From: Paragonimus skrjabini miyazakii
Taxonomy: Eukaryota > Platyhelminthes > Trematoda > Plagiorchiida > Troglotrematidae
Length of the DNA: 64,000 nt
Assembly: GCA_014338405.1 (NCBI GenBank)
Contig: JTDE01000157.1
Coordinates: 195,263-259,262 of the forward strand
Direction of reading: 5' to 3'
A program made the translations under genes and the position numbers. Each line of letters opens with the position of its first letter. The first letter of the stretch is position 1. Under the pieces are notes generated by a model. The model worked only from the letters and a program-made list of their open reading frames with translations, ran no database searches and was not told the DNA's origin. This document shows positions 1-12,300 of this stretch, one piece after another.

Positions 1-1990
1 AGTGGCGAAGATCGGTGACAACATAGCATGTGAGCCTAATGAGCAAGCCGGAGGGTCTAGAAGCCTTTTGCCGTGTACTAAACAGATGCAAGCGGGAAAT
101 CCGTCAATACGCCAAAACTCCTACTGATAGTCAACCAGAAGAAGAAATTTGTTTTCAACTACATGCACAGTCAAGGGAAATCCAGGTCCTCTATGTTGCC
201 TTTACGGTTTCCCGACGGGAAAATCTCTTCCAATCCCTAAGTGGTTGCAGGAGTGTTCGGAGAATATTACTCAGCAGACTACGCGTGGTTTCGCCAAACT
301 GGCACCCGATTCTCCCGCGGAGAAATTTCCAATACCCACTCCTGACAGCTGACATCTATGTGCTCGACGTTCAAAACCACTCGTTTAAGATCGTTCCTTA
401 TAATGCAATCGGACCAGACGCGATCTGTCCCCGGATCCTCAAAGAATCGGCCCTTTGTTTCGCGGTGCCACGCCATGATCCGTTTGAACAGGCACTTCGG
501 CCCGGTACGCTTCCGGACGTATGAAAAGGAGCCATTGTCACACCCACATTTAAAGTGGGCGGTCGAAACTCCCCTGTTAGTTATTGGTCGATCAACCTCA
601 CCAAGCTACCATGCAACACGATGGAGCGTCTGTTAAAACGCGCCATCCTTGAACATGTCTTTTGAAGTAACTTTTTCTGCTATACTCATCATGGCTGCCT
701 TGTCGACCGATCATGCATAACCAATAAGTTAATCTTCATGGATAGCCTGATAGAGGTCAAAGACGATGACCACATCTCCAACCTTGGCTTCTTCGAGTTT
801 GCCAAAGCCCTCGATCGTGTCCCACACGATCCTCTTGTACATAAACTAGAAGTTTCTGGTAGTCGAAGGGAGGCTGTCCGTCGAACTACATCCTTTCTTA
901 ATAACTGAACTTTCAGAGTAGAAACCGGGTCAGGCCTTCCTCCTTCCCCCACATTCAGCCGGAGTTCCTCGATGATCCGCACTTGGTAAGCTGTTGTTTT
1001 TGATATATGTCAATAATCTTCCCGACCCCATTTCTAGCAATGCTGTCCTTTACGCTAGTGAGTTAAAAATCTGGAACGCCTGTGGTCTAAGTGCATTGCA
1101 AGCTGATCTAGCCCGTATTATGCGCTGTTGAGATGACTGGAGTCTGCCTCTAAACAACAGCAAGTGTGCACATATGTCGCCCGGAGGTCTCGTGATGCAC
1201 GGCGCACACAGCGTAATAGATATCGCGAAAGTTGACCTTTCAAAACCCAGGGATTTGGCTGTCACCTGGTTTATCTTACTTTTATCACCACCAGATGTCT
1301 GCCAAAAAGGGATCAGGGAATATGGGGATGATGAACAGGGCCCTTCCCTACATAGAAATGCATGCCCCTCAAACGTTTGAAGTGATCTATATATGACCAT
1401 TGCTTAAGTACGCTAATCAAGTCGTATACACCGGTGTGAAAAAGGAAATGCTCGCCGTCCAACGTGGTCAGCAAACAACCATCAAAACGGTCACCGGCTT
1501 GCGACATTACACCTACGAGTCTCGTCTTGAAATTCTTGATCATCATCCACTTGAATTTCAAACAATCCGCGGTCACTTAATCCTTACACACTTCTTCTTC
1601 AAGGCAGGACTTGTGAAACAATTCTTTACCCCATTAGCTGATAGCAGTTGAAACACTACAAACTTCGACCTGAAGTAACAGAACTCTTTTCATACAGGGT
1701 TATGAACCACTGGGATGACTTTCCATTAGAGGTTGTTAGCTGCTTTTCTAAGGACCGTTCCGAAGTGTTGACAGTTTCTCACCTACTAAAGAAATTGTTA
1801 GACCGGTACTTCACTCTGTTCTGTTAGATTAGTATTTCACCCCGTTCTTGTTACTCTCCCTAACTTCCAAGACCGGTGCTGCATCCTATTATAAACGAGT
1901 GCTTTTCAGGTCACCAGACAACTAGTGATATCGAAACGGGCATATTAATCGGATCCAGGTGACTCGGGCCTCCCACCGCGAACTTGCGAA
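1..1990 (+). pseudogene. CR1-like LINE remnant (reverse transcriptase, 5' truncated by window edge)
   Basis: Broken reverse-transcriptase ORF of a non-LTR retrotransposon, readable by switching frames. Around 390-530 it reads like the start of the RT domain (AIGPDAICPRILKES, then a LPDVWK-like junction with a frameshift). Around 730-850 follows the segment that reads as D..FAKA.D.VPHDPLV in related elements. At 1051-1062 the catalytic YADD box reads YASE, so the enzyme is dead. At 1400-1651 is the typical CR1/Jockey C-terminal block (GLRHYTYESRLEILDHHPLE, then IRGHLILTHFFFKAG). The block around 1670-1830 matches the terminal VMNHWDDFP-type region. Multiple stops and frameshifts show it is old. 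Clade assignment is from motif recognition and could be a neighbouring Jockey-group family. Confidence 0.85.
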
Positions 1991-2034
1991 CAAATCATCG
2001 AAGAAATCGCTGAAAAACAGGAAGCTTTTCAAGT

Positions 2035-2830
2035 TACGTTCTCGAATTTCCTTTAGGCAATAGATCATTTGCTAAAGTATTGTTGGCCATTGGAACAGCG
2101 TTTCTTCCGCAGTCGCTGACAGCGCGCCTTAGGACCGCTTCGAAGCATGATTTGACTCTCACTTACCTAAAACTTCTTTATGCGTGTAATCTTACTCACT
2201 TCTTAGTGTTTACCGTGTAATCTCCACAGTTCATAGTTATATTTTTCAATTCATTTTCGTACGTTTTTTGTATGTATCGTTTTGTTAACTTCATCTGTAC
2301 ACTTGTTTCAAACCACCATCGTCACTTTTTGAGTTTCATCGGTAACGAGAATAAACGGGAGTTACAAGGCACTGTTTCTGCCCTCTTCATTTGTGCAGAA
2401 TTTTTGGACTGGTGAGGTAATTGCATAATGAAATATTTCAGTTCCGCATATAGGTTGATTTGTCAATGCTCAACACTCATCTCACACTGTGTATGGAATT
2501 ATCTATAGGTCGTCTACCGAACCTGCTCTCTGGCGCTGTCTTTCTCTCTTGTAGTGGTCTACTCAATATCAGTGAGTCGCTCCTGATTTGCTGATAAGTC
2601 TACCATTTTATCCGTACGAGTAACTTTTGCGCCCATCCGTTACCGCTACAACTTTTCTTTAGTCTTACTCCATTTTGACCATTTTTATCACTTGATTGAT
2701 TAGACCACTGTGACTGTAGTCCCGAAGAACGGTGCTACATCCTTTCTTTAGTGAGTGCCCTCCAGGTTGACAAACGCCCGTTTGCCACTGATTAAATACC
2801 ACCGACTAGGTGCGAGTACTCTGGACTATT
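2035..2830 (+). mobile_element. Second 3' fragment of the same CR1-like LINE family
   Basis: Sequence at about 2040-2200 aligns by eye to 1665-1800 of the preceding LINE (the wording around 'aaggaccg.ttcgaag' and 'ttacctaaa' recurs in order). Sequence at 2722-2830 aligns to 1864-1970 ('ggtgctacatcctt', 'gagtgc', 'ccaggt'). Between them is A+T-rich DNA that looks like a 3' untranslated region (2220-2400). So two 3' ends of one family lie in tandem in the same orientation, by nested insertion or duplication. It is too decayed to code. Confidence 0.6.
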
Positions 2831-3175
2831 ACCTCAAATTCGTGTATTAATTTTCCGAATCGTTGTTTTAGTCACCAAATTAATGTGACCTTGAAAAAAT
2901 AAACAACAGCGCTATTACAAACATTTGTAAACAGTGTTGTGTAGGATAAATCAGCTTTTGTTACGACGTATATGGCATTCTCACGTTTAACTATAAACTT
3001 TTAACTCTGGAATAATTTTAACTGGTATCACTAGCTATGATAATCTTCCTTTCTTTTCTTTTTAGTGCACTTCCGGATGTTCGTTCACAAATTATTGTTA
3101 CTTTTGAAAGTGCTCTGTTTTATACTTACCTTTGAAGGTCTTAGTTTGTATATATATATAATATCGCTTTTATAG
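2831..3175. other. A+T-rich stretch without recognisable gene
   Basis: No coding signal is seen. The last 30 bases carry a TA-rich tract followed by a pyrimidine-rich acceptor ending in tttatag, which leads into the first visible Ig exon. Confidence 0.6.
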
Positions 3176-3351
3176 AACTCAACTGCAATGAACCCGTTGT
3201 AACGCCTGAAGTTTCCATACTGAACGAAACGCCCTCTGAGTACACTGGACGGATTATACATTATCCGAACAAAACAGTTGAAATAAAAGGACTTGTTGGA
3301 GAGGCGGTTGTAATGCAGTGTAACGTTTTCAACATGCCTCGAGATGCTAGG
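3176..3351 (+). CDS. Ig gene exon A: N-terminal stretch and first half of Ig domain 1
   Basis: Acceptor tttatag ends at 3175 and donor gtatct begins at 3352. The exon starts with two bases completing a split codon and ends on a codon boundary. It encodes an N-terminal spacer with two N-glycosylation sequons (LNETPSEY and YPNKTVE), then the A' and B strands of Ig domain 1 (GLVGEAVVMQCNVFN). The B-strand Cys codon is at 3319-3321. The incoming phase means at least one upstream exon, expected to carry the signal peptide. It was not located between the LINE debris and this exon and may lie beyond the left edge. Confidence 0.88.
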
Positions 3352-6300
3352 GTATCTATATAGTATGTGGTAGTTTTGAATATCCTGTTTCAGATTTTAT
3401 GGCGGCGAGATAATTTACTGGGTGAACAAACTCCGGAGGTTATCAATGATGGACTGATGTCACGCGATATGTCCCGGTGGAAGGTTGGGCAGGGAAAACA
3501 GCAGGACTCAGTCAGGTACTCTGAAGGTTTCATGCTTTATCATAAAACATTTTCATACAAATTAACCAGTATTCATGTTATATTTGTGTAGTTGTCCCAC
3601 ACTGAAGGTGTAGTGGAAACCAAGAAAACAACCGACATGTCGATTGTTTTCTTGCAATTTTACAAAATAATCTACAATAACTGTCTACGATAAATTCCAC
3701 CACACTAAGTTCGCTATATACTTGAAGAAAGTTCCTGCTAGATAGTAAACAAATTTCAACGAATTTAGTTCCTCCAGTGTACTGAAATCCTCTGTTGCCA
3801 CAGTCAACTCCCGGTAAAAACGACCACGTGCAGGCAGAAGCTGAGGCGCGCGAAGACGAAGTGTGTATTCATTCAAACAATAGACAAGTGGTTTACATGT
3901 ACAATGAACACGACAGGTATGAAGAACAGTATATAACAAGAGAACAAAAGGGTAACAGACTCTACAAAAGAATTCCTTTTTCTTTTTAGTTGTGTGTGGT
4001 CTGGCTCTCTAGCAGTGTTTATTTTAACGGAATTCTGAAGTCCTGCTCTTATCCCATTTCGGGAACTGCGGAAGTGACGACTGTGTGTGTAAAATGATTG
4101 TTGATGGCGAAGACCAGCCACCGAGAGCCATAAAAATGAACACCGGTTTAATGCGGAAGATAGTAGTATTACAACGATTATTAATAATGAAGGTGGTGGA
4201 TACTACTAAGAGTGAGACCCATGAAAATGGGGATGCTATAAGGCGAATCTAAATTCTCTGAGATTAGAAGAAAAAATAATGATAATGATAATGTTCATTA
4301 GGACAGTACTTGAGAGTTTGGGACAGCATTGGTTCTTTGGTCCCATTCTAGGGACAACCGATGGAAGGGGGTTAACGCTGTTGCAATTTATTTTCTCAAG
4401 AATTTCTAATACGTACCTAGTTGCCGTTCATGCACTAACTTTTCCGCCAGCAGATTCGTAAAAACGTAGACAATAATGCCAAAACCTTTTCCTGCATCGT
4501 TGACGACACCGTAGCATGACTAGTTTGAAATGCTGGTCACCAAAGCTACAACGTCAACACGTTGAACGAGAGATCTATTCATGTGATCTGACATCCTTGA
4601 TATTTTGGAAGCCATTAACATGTCTCTTCCAACTGGTCTTTATTCCAACGAAAAGGACTAAGTACTAAAGTTTGCTCTTCGTACGAGAAGATGGTTAAAC
4701 TTTCCACTCGCTTAGTCCTCTGTCGCTGGGCGGTCTCGGGGAGGGATGTCATTTTTAAGTATGGAGTGCATGCCTGGATATTCAATTCTGACAATCCTCC
4801 TACTATTGCTATGAAGTGATGAGCAAAACCCGTTGCTTCAGATTCTTCAGTGTTGTGCTTTGCACTGATAACCTAATGTTGACCCGCTTTGTTAGACGTT
4901 GAATATTGCTGCTATTTTGCGATCTCACTTTAAAATGACTGTATAAAACATAGTATCCTCCGTGTGAAACACTGTTGAGCCGGACTGAAAAATATACACG
5001 AGTTCTGATTTAACATAGTAAGAGATTATCTGCTACACATTGCGATAAGGCGTCCAAGTCCTTTTGAAAAGTATCTGGGTCTGTGTGGATTGCTGAACTA
5101 TCTGTGTCTCTATTTCATTTGCTTGCATAAGGGTTACAAAGTCAGTGCCGACGCCCAAGAGGCCGTTTACAAATACCAAAAATATCAGTGAATCTGTGAG
5201 ACTCAGTCAGTATAAAAATACCTGACTTTGATTTTTACTCGTATAATACACCCTCTGTTCATCAATTACTCTTGCCTCGGCGTCCGCATTTGACTATTCA
5301 GAAACAGTTCTTGCAATCGTGGTGAATCTTCTAGTAATCATGCAGCACAGAGTAAATTGGAAATTGTTCATCCTCAGCTCTTGAGTAAAGGTCGCTTGTG
5401 AGTAGTAGGTTTGTGGTATGGGAGTGATCACTTCTAAAACAATGCCTCTTTGGTCTGGATTGACACTTTCCACGCCCAATTATCCCTGGATGCAGTCATT
5501 CACATTATTTTCAGTAACGTTGAGGAGGCATAACAGTAGAGCTACCAGCCGTCTATGATGATGGTGGTGGTGACCAGGTGAAGATTACCGGCATCAGTGC
5601 GACCGCCATCTTTACAGATCTGCGAGATGGCGCCGTGTTTCCCTGATTTTTGAAACTGGATGGTAAGATGTGAATGCCAAAAAGGGTGAGCTAATGTTTT
5701 ACCAGATACCTGCACACTCTTCCAGCCATGATAGTTGTATCTCACCAGGACCTGCTGATTTATCTTCACTTAATTGGAGCAGTCAGCTTTACACGTAAAT
5801 GATGGTAAAATAAGAGACAGCGTCATCAGCTGGGATGTCACTACTTATCATATGTAGGGATTTTCTATTTGGGTTACTACCAGAGACTATAACCAACGTG
5901 TATGAACGCAGGTTTACAGCGTACTAGTTTGCCATCCATTACGAATGACTGCTTGTAACCTTCCACAAATAATTTTAGGAACGCTTGCCAATTAATAGTG
6001 GCCGAAATGAAGGCCTTTATCACTCTTGCGATTGCAGTATACTTGTTAACCTTTCTCCACGTTAATGGCTTTGTAACATTTTTATGCTGGTCTAGTTTTT
6101 ATGGCTAAGTTGAATAGCGGCAATTCGAATGACAGTAATCTCGTTTGTATGCGCTTTCTTATGCGTTAATCTAGGTGTATACGTTGAGTCAGTGTTTGAT
6201 GGTTCAACCAAACCAAAGAACACTCAAGTGTCTAAGATATTAAGAACACAGTCCAGTCAATTTTCTGACGTGTTTTGTGTTAGCGGCTTGAGGGATTCAT

Positions 6301-9300
6301 CGATGGTCCATGTGTTTTATACCTTCTGATAGGCATTAGTTGACAGCATAAGGCAACTGAGAAACTTTCCAAGTCTCTTCTAAGTGTCACTTCTTTGAAT
6401 ATAACTATAAATGCAACTATTCTACTGATAAAAAGGCAGCACACAGATTCGTTTCCTGGTCCTCCGAGAATACACTGAAAATGCTCATACCTTTCATAGA
6501 TGCAGTGTAACCGCATATGTTTGTGACAGAGTACGCTATAAAGTTCTACCTGAAGTAAAAGTGCAGCTCAATTCCGCGAGCAGAACTTCATGTTCCATAT
6601 TTTATTAAAAAGGAGTCAACGGTAAAGTAGTAGAGTCAACTGTAAATGTACTTTGAGTAAGCAGGCTGAAAAACATTCCACTTTCAGAAAACGTGATAAC
6701 CGCCTCGTTAGCTATTGGTAGTGAAAATTTCTTGATCCCCGTTTATTTCCGTATACTAAATAATACAGAGATTGTTATATACACAAAATCAGCCATGCTT
6801 CCTAAAATTGTTGCATTTTAACAGACCGAGGCAGCGCTGTTAATGCAGCCCTCATCGGATACAAATGTATCTGGTGTAATAGTCGGTGATAATTCAAAAT
6901 TACGCACAATTTAAGAAAGGTCACCACGATCAAAATAGCCCACTTTGTGTCAGAGACGAAGTTGGGGCTATATAGTATGGGACGCTTCATTGTTGGTTTG
7001 GTGTTGAATTCTTTCACTGCAAAAACGAATAATACGAGAGATCATTTTGCATGTAGACTTGTTTACATATAAACAATCAGTATCGAATGATGTTGCAAAA
7101 TGGAAAACTGTTGCACGTTCTTACGGGGCATATCTGGTTCTAACATTACCACATGCGTATTCCCAATTTGGTTTAAGAGCACAATATATAAGCTGGGCCT
7201 CACGAACCTCGTGATCACATGTTATGATAATATCACTAACCCTCTCGAAGACATAATCGTGTCCACAGACAAGTGAGTAGACAACATGCAAAGGCATTCA
7301 ATCTTTCACCAAACGTCTCATTGAGCACTAATATTGTGACCGCAAAACGCTTGGCCTGAAAATTCGTTTATTGCGCAAACTCCCGTACAGGCCATGTCAA
7401 AAATTAAACCACAAACGCGCACACTCATTTGCGCGGTAGACATTTATTCACATACATCGGGTGACGGTAAGTTGTTATTCGCCTTGGTGGAACTTCTGCC
7501 ATAGCGCGTACACACTATTCCGATAGTCTCTTCTTGTCCGTCGTCTTCCTGGCGTTCGGAGCTTGCCCTTTTGTTCCTGAATGTCGCCTGTGGGTAACAT
7601 ACTACTTGTGAGTAGTATACTACTCAGAACGAAACTGCCTGTCATGCTACACTAAAATGCGAAAGTGAAAAGCATACTTGTTTAATGAGAAACCCAAATT
7701 TTTGTCCAAGGATATGTGTATCTTTTAATGGCACTCCTTCCAAGATCGAAATCTTCAAAATGATACCGACCCTTCGAACCAAAAAGGGGAATTGTGGTTC
7801 GGAAATCATCGTTCAAGTGCATCGCGGAGCTAAGACTAATCACCGTGTCAAGGTTACTGTTTAAGGTATTTCTTCAATAATCCGCGGAACTTTTCAACAC
7901 AAGATTCACTAGAAATAATTCTAGCATACGTGAGGAATTATTCTTCATGTCCCCCAATTGGGAAGGAGTAGGAGAAATGTAACAAAACGTATTGTACGCC
8001 TGACTCGGGTACGGCCTCGACAACGAACCGCAAAAAAACTTTAAATTTAGCCCGTAAATGAAGGTAGGATTAACGTCAAATTAGATTCAGACTTATGATT
8101 CAAAATTACGCAACATTTGTTGCCGCCAACCGCTTTATACAAGCGCTGTTTTAGAGTTCCAATAAATATCGATAGGTTATACTAACATTTTTTAAATGCA
8201 TAGTAAAATTGCTTGATTTATAATCAACATTAGCATGTCTATGCAACGATGTTTTTTGTGTTTACTAATAACACAAAGTTCTTGTTAAAACGAACGTTGG
8301 TTACTTATGATGAATTAATTAATCGATAAACATGAGTTGTTCAATGAATTTCCCTACTTGCACAACATGTATAGATTATAAATGAACTTTTGTGTTCTTT
8401 GACTGAAAAGATTAGAAATCATGTCGCTGGATATCACATACGAAGGTATCTACACTTGTGAGTGTCAATATACAGGGTCTGTGGAATCAGCGCGTATCCA
8501 ACGGATTCTGCGTGTGTTTGGTATGTTTGCTATTCTCTTGCTCTACGTGTTCTTATAAACAGTTCTTTGTATATTACTCACTTTCACTTATTAAAAGCGA
8601 TAAACAATATCATTTCAACTTGGACCTCATCGTTTGTCTTGTCTTGGCATGACTATAGACCAGCACGTTTTGTTTGTAACGTTGTTGAATTAGACACGAT
8701 TCTTCCCATTATCGCCTGTTTCAGTTCGTGTAGAAGTGTACCACCGGCCGCTAAGTAGAGTGTCCAGGTCCAGATTTCCAGGCTTTCATTGCACTTATTG
8801 ACAAGATTTGTTGCTTTAATATGTTATAAATTTCTTCGTTAGAAGACAAGGCTTTCTTCACTTTTCGACGAATTATCACAATAAGATCCACGGGCCGTAT
8901 GGAATACGATTTTTTCAGACACTTCCATAAAAATCAGGGTTGCGTAGTCATTTAAAACGCTCCAAAGAATTTATCTTATGGTAAATACAAACAAACAAAA
9001 TAAGAAAATAAAGCAAACATTTAGTCAGTTTTCTTAAGTTTGTAAACAGTTTCCGTGTCCCCTTCAGAATTGTTTTATATGAGCAGTTTAGAGATTTGAC
9101 ATCAAAAACGAATGGCGGACAGAAAGTCAAGTCCAGATATTTAGTGGTAACATTAAGTAACTTACCAGGTTTCATATCAAAAGGCCGTTGTGATAATAGT
9201 TATACTGACAGGTGGTTACCAGACCTCCTCAGTCATATTGCTGAGACCCATATACTCACTTATCTACATATCGATGATGTCACCTCGTTTGGTGATAAAC

Positions 9301-12300
9301 CGTTTGCAACTTTAACGCTGAGCTTGGTGAACACAATAACGTTTTATGTCAAAACACTTCCACCCTCCAGATTAGTTTGGAGTAATGGAGTATATAATGT
9401 GATAAATTTGCTGCAGACGCACTCTGACCGCTCCCGCTGACTATAATACCCTGACTTTAGTAAGTTTACGCATGCATTTCAACGTGTGTAACACCGTGAT
9501 GAATCTGTTTGCCTAAGACGTGTTGAAGTAATTTAATAGTCGAGCATGTCGCCATGTATCCTACAGCTCAGAATTTAGAACGAAAGATTAAAGAGCAATC
9601 AGTGCAACCAACATCAATCTTACAACAGCAAAAGCTGTAAAACGGGAAACCTATTGGGTGACTTAAACAAAGCCTGTTGACCTCAACGCATAGAAAAGCC
9701 GAAAAAACTGAAATCCATAAAACAGAATTGGCAGAATCTAAAAAAAACGGGACTGCGTGGCTACGAAGCATGGTCATCAATCGTTTATGTCACGGTATTA
9801 CTTTCCAATTACTATAAATAGGGTAGGCAACCGCTTCGACAAAAAGCAGCAGCACACAGTGAACATCCTCAATTTGAATAATGTATTATCTCTTCAAGGT
9901 GTCGCACAACATCTAGTTAACGTGACCGATAAGTTTGGTCAAACTGTTACCGGCATCTCTTACGATTTACTTATCTGTATCGTTTGTTTCTTTTAATACC
10001 GTTGTTGCAGTAAGTTTGTGATAATATAAGTTTTGTCTAGTCACCGTGTATCGAGGAAAACTGCTCCACTCCTGTTAGCTGTAATCTGCATGAAACCCAT
10101 CATAGAACAGAGTCTGGCAGGAAGTTCAAGAAAGACAACAAGACTGTTTTTACTCTCCGTCAGTTTTGGTTCAGAGTCGCTTCTACAACTGCGCAGTCCG
10201 ATATTAAAACTGTGGACTCTTAGGGGCGGCAACTGTTACGACTGACATTAAGGAGCCGAGTAGGTGTGCCAGTCTGAGTTCCCGGAACTGTGTGCATATG
10301 ACAAACTGTATGCACTCATTATATACAAGCATGTACGTAATTAATCCATTCCCATGTCTCCTGGTCTCATTCCTTCAAAGTAAGTGAGTGGGTTCATGTG
10401 TGATGCAGCGCATTCCATTGACCTCCGTCAATGTGACAGGCTAAGGTGGACGCGACTGCATTCAAAAACATAGAAGGAATTCAAGTCCAAATGCCAAACT
10501 CTTTCATCTAATTCACAAATAACGTTCATATGGGACTGATTTGATAGGGTTTTCCGATCGTAACACATTTACGCCAACTGTGTGAACCTCAATCTCCCTG
10601 ATTCTACCTGGCGGGCTCGAACACGCTCTCGAGGCGGTCCCAGTTGACCAGATGAGCAGTAAAGTAAAAACACTAACAACACTTCTAATTTCATCCACTG
10701 TTCGATATTAGGTAATAATACATGGCCATATGGCAACCGGTCTACAACTAGCCAATAGCTAACTGGAATGTGGGTGATGATACAATCTTGTTATTCCCCG
10801 TTTCTCTTCTAGCTCAGCCGGCCATTGTACATCATTTGTCTTCATACAATACTGAAGCGGATGTCAACAACCCGGTGGTGTTGGATTGCGCCGCCGAGGG
10901 AATCCCCACTCCGTTTATCTATTGGCAACGTACGGGAGGGCCAAGCAGCATAATTCGTAATTATGGAACAACTAAGAATGTGAGTTACGACGGATAATTT
11001 TTACGTTTTGAATTTGGTTGTCCAGTCAGTTCAATATCAGTTTATAATTCGTCATATCACATCAATAAGTATTTTAGTAGTCCACTTCGATAGGAATTGC
11101 AAGAGGCGTTTTTGTTCCCATCAGAGTCCACTCACAGTAAATAACATTGCCAGGCTAGGATTCAAAATTCCGCAACCGCACTTGTAAGTTAGACGTTACC
11201 ATTATTTCGTGGTTGTTTGCTCGTTAGAATTAACTGGATCTTCAGTTTTGAATGTTAACCTACAACTGTCCATAATTAATTTGCGGGTTGCCTAGTCACC
11301 CCGAGACAGTGTTGACGTTGGTCGATAGTGTATCACAGTCGGAATGTATGAAGGCACCGTCCACTTGGAGTCTCTAATAATTGACATCCTTTAGTGGGTA
11401 TCACGTAATGAAATAGCACATGATTCAGAGGGTTAGATGTAGTTAGTGATTGCAACTTGTTTATGATATCCCAGTCTGTTAGAAACAAAGAAGTGGCAGA
11501 TGTGTCTCCTTTTGAAATAGTCTGAAACCTGAGTCCTGCTCTTATTAGATTTCAGTTTAAGTTATCAATGCAATGTACTGGATGTGGAATATGTGAAGTA
11601 TGTGTGAAAATGTTCACAAATGCGAACACAAATCTCTGCCCAGATTTTGAGATCTGGCTGATGAGTTACTCGAATATACAGTTTAGTTTCAAGCTGAACA
11701 TCACCCACAATTGATCGCAGCTTTCGCATTCCCATAGACTATCCAGTCGACTGGAAAGTCTATGGGAATGCGAAAGCTGCGATTAACTGTGGATGATGTT
11801 CAACTTGAAATAAACCAAATCCCCGACTACTCATCAGTAATACAGCTTATTCTCGAATTAAGCAGTTGAAAGTTAGCTTTAATAGGGAAATTTTTGTCTG
11901 CTTGAAGTGTAGCTAACTTACGACTATCCTGTCACTTCCTTTACGGTTCAGATATTATTTCGATCTATCGCAGCGTGTGTTGATTCTAAAATTTATGTCC
12001 GGAAAAGAATGCGCCACATTTCTATACTACTACTTTCTGTTTCAATAGGTGGTTGCGTCTTTAAATTTTACGTCTCACATTAAGTGAAGTGTTTTTCCAT
12101 AATTTAAAATGTCCACGTTCCGGTTAATCTTAATGTAACTTTACGGTTATCAGCCAACAATCCAATTATATTGTAATAAATAACTAAACTTCCTTTGCAG
12201 GGAAATCAAATCCGGTTTGATGCTGTTCAAGCTGATGACGCCGGTGAATACGTATGCTTTGCGGAAAGTTCGATGGGTCAAGCTCTGTGGCGTGTCCAAC

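Noticed and set aside
5542..5769. Minus-strand 75-codon frame with coding-like composition
   Set aside because: No family recognised and no splice signals; most likely a fragment of an unidentified repeat.
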